Shown here: piece by piece, positions 6,165 to 9,154 of the stretch
Layout: the number at the start of each line of letters is the position of its first letter
Numbering within the stretch: position 1 is the first letter of the stretch
NCBI GenBank assembly: GCA_022848805.1
Contig: JAJISI010000045.1
Coordinates: 1 to 9,154, forward strand
Reading direction: 5' to 3'
DNA: 9,154 bases
Origin: Thermoplasmatota archaeon
GTDB lineage: Archaea > Thermoplasmatota > Thermoplasmata > UBA10834
The notes under the pieces: model-generated
Told to the model about the DNA's origin: nothing
Databases searched by the model: none
Seen by the model: the letters and a program-made list of their open reading frames with translations, nothing else
Translations under genes and position numbers: made by a program

Positions 6165-8766
6165 TCGTCTCACCGTACTTCTTCCTGAGCTCGCCGATCT
6201 TCACGTATGCTTCCATGGGGGCCATGCGCGCGAGGTCCAGATTCCGCAGCTCCTCCAATAGGTCGCCGTCACGACCCTTGTCAGGAACTGCGAACTTGGT
6301 CTGCGCCTGCACCTTCTTCCCTGCCTTCACTTCGAGCACGCTCCTCTCCTCGATATCCAGGAGAACCTCCTCGGCGCGGGACACGACGGATTGTGGCACG
6401 CCTGCTAGTTTCGCCACTTGGATGCCGTAGCTCTTGTTAGCTCTGCCCGGGACGACCTTCCTCAGGAACACTATCTCCGAGCCCTGTTCCTTCACTGCCA
6501 TCGAGTGATTCTTCACGCCTTCCAGCGAGTCCGCGAGCTCCGTCAGCTGATGATAGTGAGTCGCGAACAACGCCTTAGCACCGATCTTCGAGTCCTCGTA
6601 AAGGTACTCCACCACCGACCACGCGATGGCGAGCCCGTCGAACGTGCTCGTGCCTCTGCCGACCTCGTCGAGGAGGATCAGGCTGCGCTTCGTCGCACAG
6701 TTGAGTATGTTGGCGAGCTCGATCATCTCGACCATGAAGGTCGACTGCCCCCTGGAGAGGTCGTCGAAGGCTCCCACGCGGGTGAATATTCTGTCCACAA
6801 GGCCGATTCGCGCTTCGGAGGCCGGCACGAACGAGCCCGCTTGTGCCATGACGACTATGAGCGCTATCTGCCTGAGGTATGTCGACTTGCCAGCCATGTT
6901 CGGCCCTGTCAGTATGACCAGCCTGTTCAGGTTCGTGTCGAGATGGACATCGTTCGGGACGAACGAGCCGCTTAGTACGCGCTCTACCACGGGATGCCTG
7001 GAATCGCTCAACACGATGCTGTCGCCGTCGTCGACTGTTGGTCTGGAGTAGTCGTACCCGACCGCGACCTCGGCGAACGATCGCAGTACATCCACCTCTG
7101 CCACCGTTCTAGCGATCAGGCGCACCCGCTCCCCATGGGCCGCGACCTCGTCCCGTATCCTCATGAAGAGGTCGTACTCGATCGTGTTCGTCCGCTCCTG
7201 CGAAGCGAGGATGGCTTCCTCGCGCACCTTGAGCTCCGGCGTGACATACCTCTCTCCGGTGCTCAGCGTCTGCTTCCGGATGTACTCCGATGGCACGTTC
7301 TTGAGGTTGGTCTTCGACACCTCTATGTAGTAACCGAACACGCTGTTGAACCCTAACTTCAGATTCTTGATCCCCGTGCGCTCGCGCTCGGACCGCTCGA
7401 GATTGGCGATCCACTTCTTGCCCTCCCTCGAAGTCTTCCGGAGTTCGTCCAGAGCGGAGTCGAAGCCATCCTTGATTAGGCCACCCTCCTTCAGAATCAC
7501 CGGCGGATCGTCGGAGATGCCACGCATGATTGTGTCCACAACATCCGACACGTCAACGAGACCCTCGGCGAGCGATCTGAGCGTGCCCGAGGTCGCTCCT
7601 TCCAGGGTTTCCCTGATCGACGGGACCGATTCGAGACAGGCTCTCACCGCTAGGAGGTCGCGGGCGTTCGCGCTTCCGTGTACCACTCGGGCTATGAGGC
7701 GTTCGAGGTCGCGCACTCCCCCGAGGGAGTCCGACAGCTCCGCCCTGAGCGGCATGTCAGACACGAACTCCTCGACTGCGTCGTGCCTTGCGCGGATGCC
7801 GTTGACATCCGTCAGAGGCTCCGTGAGCCATCTCCTCAGCGTCCGCGAGCCCATGGGTGTGAGAGTGCGATCGAGAATCGAGACGAGGGTGTTCTCATCG
7901 GAGCCGTCACGGACGCTTCGCACGACCTCCAGGTTGCGGAGTGTCGCCTGGTCGAGCACCAACTTATCGGAAGACGAGAAGAATCTGGGCCTCGACAGGA
8001 ACTCCAGGCTCCTCTTCTGCGTCGACTCCAGATACCTCAGGACGGCTCCCGCGCTGGAGATCGCGAGGGGCTTGCCTGAGAGCCCGAGGCCATCTACGGA
8101 CTGTAGTCTGAAATGCCTCCTGACCAGTGATTCGGACGGTTCATGCATGAATGAAAAATCCTCGATACGCGTTAGTCTGGCCTCTGCAAACGCAAACTCC
8201 TGCGTCAGCTTCGACGCCTCGAAGCTCTTAGGGACCAGCACCTCCTTCGGCATCCTCTGCGAGAACTCGGTGAGGACCTTTCCCTCAGCATCGTCCCCAT
8301 GTGCTTCTGTCGAGATGAACTCGCCCGTCGAGATATCGACAAACGACAAGCCGTACGCGCCGTCCCGCTCAAAGAGGGACATCAGGTAGTTGTTTGCCCT
8401 GCTATCGAGGACCGCGCTCTCCAACACCGTCCCCGGTGTGACTATTCTGACGACGTCCCTATCCACGAGTCCCTTCGCCTTCTTGGCGTCCTCGAGCTGC
8501 TCGCAGATCGCGACCTTGTAGCCCTTATTGAGCAGTTTGGGGAGATACGAGTCGAGGGCGTGCCACGGGATGCCGCACAACGGCATCCTCTCCTTCTTGC
8601 CCCTATCCCTGGACGTGAGCGTTATCTCCAACTCCTTCGACCCGACGACCGCGTCCTCGCCGAACATCTCGTAGAAGTCGCCTAGCCGGAAGAACAGGAG
8701 ACAGTCTCTGTGCTGCTCCTTGATCCTGAAGTACTGATCCATCATCGGCGTGGTGGCCCTGCCCAC
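6142..8766 (-). CDS. mutS: DNA mismatch recognition ATPase MutS (MutS1)
   Basis: MutS binds mispairs and small loops, then slides on DNA as an ATP-bound clamp that recruits MutL. Numbering from GTG 8766 (874 residues, normal for MutS1): the mismatch-recognition domain has LFFRLGDFYEMFGED, with the Phe-x-Glu intercalating residues at F31 and E33, and PLCGIPWHALDSYLPKLL. Connector, lever and clamp domains follow (about 115-560). The C-terminal ABC-type ATPase has Walker A GPNMAGKST (621-629), LILLDEVGRGTSTFDG with Walker B D700/E701, and the H-loop ATHYHQL (735-741). The tail ends in the conserved LRNLDLARMAPMEAYVKIGE type of helix-rich segment. GTG 8766 is chosen because GGGAG lies seven bases upstream and the protein then starts MGRATTPMMDQYFRIKEQ, as in other MutS1 proteins; GTG 8796 would add ten residues. 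It is the first gene of the mutS-mutL operon. It resembles bacterial MutS1; in Archaea this gene is patchily distributed and usually explained by transfer. Confidence 0.97.
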   Translation of the reverse strand: MGRATTPMMDQYFRIKEQHRDCLLFFRLGDFYEMFGEDAVVGSKELEITLTSRDRGKKERMPLCGIPWHALDSYLPKLLNKGYKVAICEQLEDAKKAKGLVDRDVVRIVTPGTVLESAVLDSRANNYLMSLFERDGAYGLSFVDISTGEFISTEAHGDDAEGKVLTEFSQRMPKEVLVPKSFEASKLTQEFAFAEARLTRIEDFSFMHEPSESLVRRHFRLQSVDGLGLSGKPLAISSAGAVLRYLESTQKRSLEFLSRPRFFSSSDKLVLDQATLRNLEVVRSVRDGSDENTLVSILDRTLTPMGSRTLRRWLTEPLTDVNGIRARHDAVEEFVSDMPLRAELSDSLGGVRDLERLIARVVHGSANARDLLAVRACLESVPSIRETLEGATSGTLRSLAEGLVDVSDVVDTIMRGISDDPPVILKEGGLIKDGFDSALDELRKTSREGKKWIANLERSERERTGIKNLKLGFNSVFGYYIEVSKTNLKNVPSEYIRKQTLSTGERYVTPELKVREEAILASQERTNTIEYDLFMRIRDEVAAHGERVRLIARTVAEVDVLRSFAEVAVGYDYSRPTVDDGDSIVLSDSRHPVVERVLSGSFVPNDVHLDTNLNRLVILTGPNMAGKSTYLRQIALIVVMAQAGSFVPASEARIGLVDRIFTRVGAFDDLSRGQSTFMVEMIELANILNCATKRSLILLDEVGRGTSTFDGLAIAWSVVEYLYEDSKIGAKALFATHYHQLTELADSLEGVKNHSMAVKEQGSEIVFLRKVVPGRANKSYGIQVAKLAGVPQSVVSRAEEVLLDIEERSVLEVKAGKKVQAQTKFAVPDKGRDGDLLEELRNLDLARMAPMEAYVKIGELRKKYGETSGKDKGS

Positions 8767-8773
8767 GAAGCTG

Positions 8774-8778
8774 CTCCC
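8774..8778 (-). promoter_or_regulatory. Shine-Dalgarno site of mutS
   Basis: GGGAG, inside a longer AGAGGGGGAG run, is seven bases upstream of GTG 8766 and decides that start over the upstream GTG at 8796. Confidence 0.5.
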
Positions 8779-8798
8779 CCTCTGACGGAAAAACACGG

Positions 8799-8816
8799 AA
8801 CTTGCTATTTCAAGTT
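8799..8816 (-). promoter_or_regulatory. Inverted repeat AACTTG-N6-CAAGTT at the likely mutS promoter
   Basis: Perfect six-base arms with a six-base centre form an 18-bp dyad. On the minus strand the centre reads AAATAG, the most AT-rich stretch upstream of mutS. A TATA-binding site here would start transcription near 8786, leaving a leader of about 20 nt with the Shine-Dalgarno site. The overlap of dyad and promoter suggests an operator, by inference only. Confidence 0.4.
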
Positions 8817-8824
8817 ATGGCACG

Positions 8825-8834
8825 GTACGCGTAC
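8825..8834. repeat. Perfect 10-bp palindrome GTACGCGTAC
   Basis: This self-complementary decamer lies midway between the divergent mutS and RNase HI genes, 8 bp from the AACTTG dyad. It is too short for a hairpin, so a dimeric protein-binding site is the more natural reading. Confidence 0.4.
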
Positions 8835-8857
8835 GGCTGCTCGCTGAACCCGCCACG

Positions 8858-8866
8858 TTCTTTAAC
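8858..8866 (+). promoter_or_regulatory. Possible TATA element for the RNase HI gene
   Basis: GTTCTTTAA is an AT-rich stretch that would place a transcript start near 8888, downstream of the in-frame ATG at 8869 and upstream of the TTG at 8911. This supports the TTG start. The call is by eye. Confidence 0.3.
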
Positions 8867-8910
8867 CGATGGAGGCCATACCGTCACGTAGAAGGGATGG
8901 ACTGAACGCA

Positions 8911-9154
8911 TTGTCTGATAGCCCGAGGATTCTAGTGTACACGGACGGTGCAGCGCGAGGGAACCCTGGGCCTGCGGCAATCGGATACGCCGTCTTCGAT
9001 CCTCATGGAACTTGCCTCGAGAAGAACGGTAGGTACATCGGTCCACACACGAACAACGAGGCTGAGTACGAGGCGTTGCTCTGGGCCCTCGAGAGAGCGG
9101 GCGACCACACTCGAGAGGTCGTGAAGTTCCACTCGGACAGCGAACTCGTCGTCC
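8911..9154 (+). CDS. rnhA: Ribonuclease HI, 3' end cut by window
   Basis: RNase HI cleaves the RNA strand of RNA-DNA hybrids using two metal ions. Only the first 81 residues are visible, about half of the usual 140-150. Numbering from TTG 8911, the first strand and catalytic loop are ILVYTDGAARGNPGP, with the first acidic residue at D12. THTNNEAEYEAL-type sequence around residues 46-55 holds the catalytic Glu E52, and FHSDSELVV holds the third residue, D76. The fourth Asp lies outside the window. The spacing of D12, E52 and D76 closely follows D10, E48 and D70 of the E. coli enzyme. The start is uncertain. ATG 8869 is in frame and adds 14 residues but has no Shine-Dalgarno and sits next to a TATA-like element. 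GTG 8935 has GAGG upstream but would trim the first beta strand. TTG 8911 gives the most family-like N-terminus. The gene is divergent from mutS. Confidence 0.9.
   Translation, partial: MSDSPRILVYTDGAARGNPGPAAIGYAVFDPHGTCLEKNGRYIGPHTNNEAEYEALLWALERAGDHTREVVKFHSDSELVV

Noticed and set aside
5503..6261. A 252-codon open frame on the plus strand across mutL and the end of mutS
   Set aside because: Antisense shadow of mutL with low-complexity Ser/Thr/Arg composition and no recognisable motif.
7346..8389. A 347-codon open frame on the plus strand, antisense to mutS
   Set aside because: It lies wholly within mutS, is rich in Ser and Arg as expected from the complement of GC-rich coding sequence, and shows no domain. 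mutS is certain on the other strand.

Overview
The window looks like ordinary chromosome of a GC-rich archaeon. Three things support this: a PurP-family purine enzyme, a family almost confined to Archaea; short AT-rich TATA-like elements upstream of several genes; and Shine-Dalgarno starts with frequent GTG initiation. An MttB-superfamily methyltransferase together with bacterial-type MutS and MutL would fit Thermoplasmatota (for example Methanomassiliicoccales or relatives) or another methylotrophic or methanogenic euryarchaeal group. That placement is an inference from gene content only. I see no tRNA, rRNA, CRISPR array, insertion sequence or phage gene.

Layout. Positions 1-2768 hold three minus-strand genes in a row, read from high to low coordinate: an unrecognised 242-residue protein with a cysteine cluster, a protein with a C-terminal GNAT acetyltransferase domain, and a PurP homologue that runs off the left edge. 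A 222-240 bp divergent region (2769 to about 3000) separates this group from a plus-strand MttB-superfamily methyltransferase gene. That region carries a near-perfect 13-bp direct repeat, a short perfect inverted repeat and TATA-like elements on both strands.

The methyltransferase gene converges on mutL with only 3 bp between the two stop codons. mutL and mutS (4470-8766, minus strand) overlap and form a mismatch-repair operon, transcribed mutS first. Across a palindrome-rich divergent region of about 140 bp, a plus-strand RNase HI gene begins at the right edge and is cut by the window end.

How the genes work together. MutS recognises mismatches and loads MutL. This MutL has the motifs of the nicking-endonuclease class, so no MutH is needed. 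The adjacent RNase HI may also belong to DNA maintenance, but only proximity suggests it. The left group has no obvious shared pathway: PurP-type enzymes act in IMP synthesis, while the substrates of the GNAT protein and the cysteine protein are unknown. The methyltransferase has no in-frame amber codon and no corrinoid-protein partner within the window. No clearly new multi-gene system is visible. The most interesting points are the altered ATP-grasp loop of PurP, bacterial clamp-like motifs kept in an archaeal MutS/MutL pair, the uncharacterised cysteine protein, and the repeats in the two divergent promoter regions.
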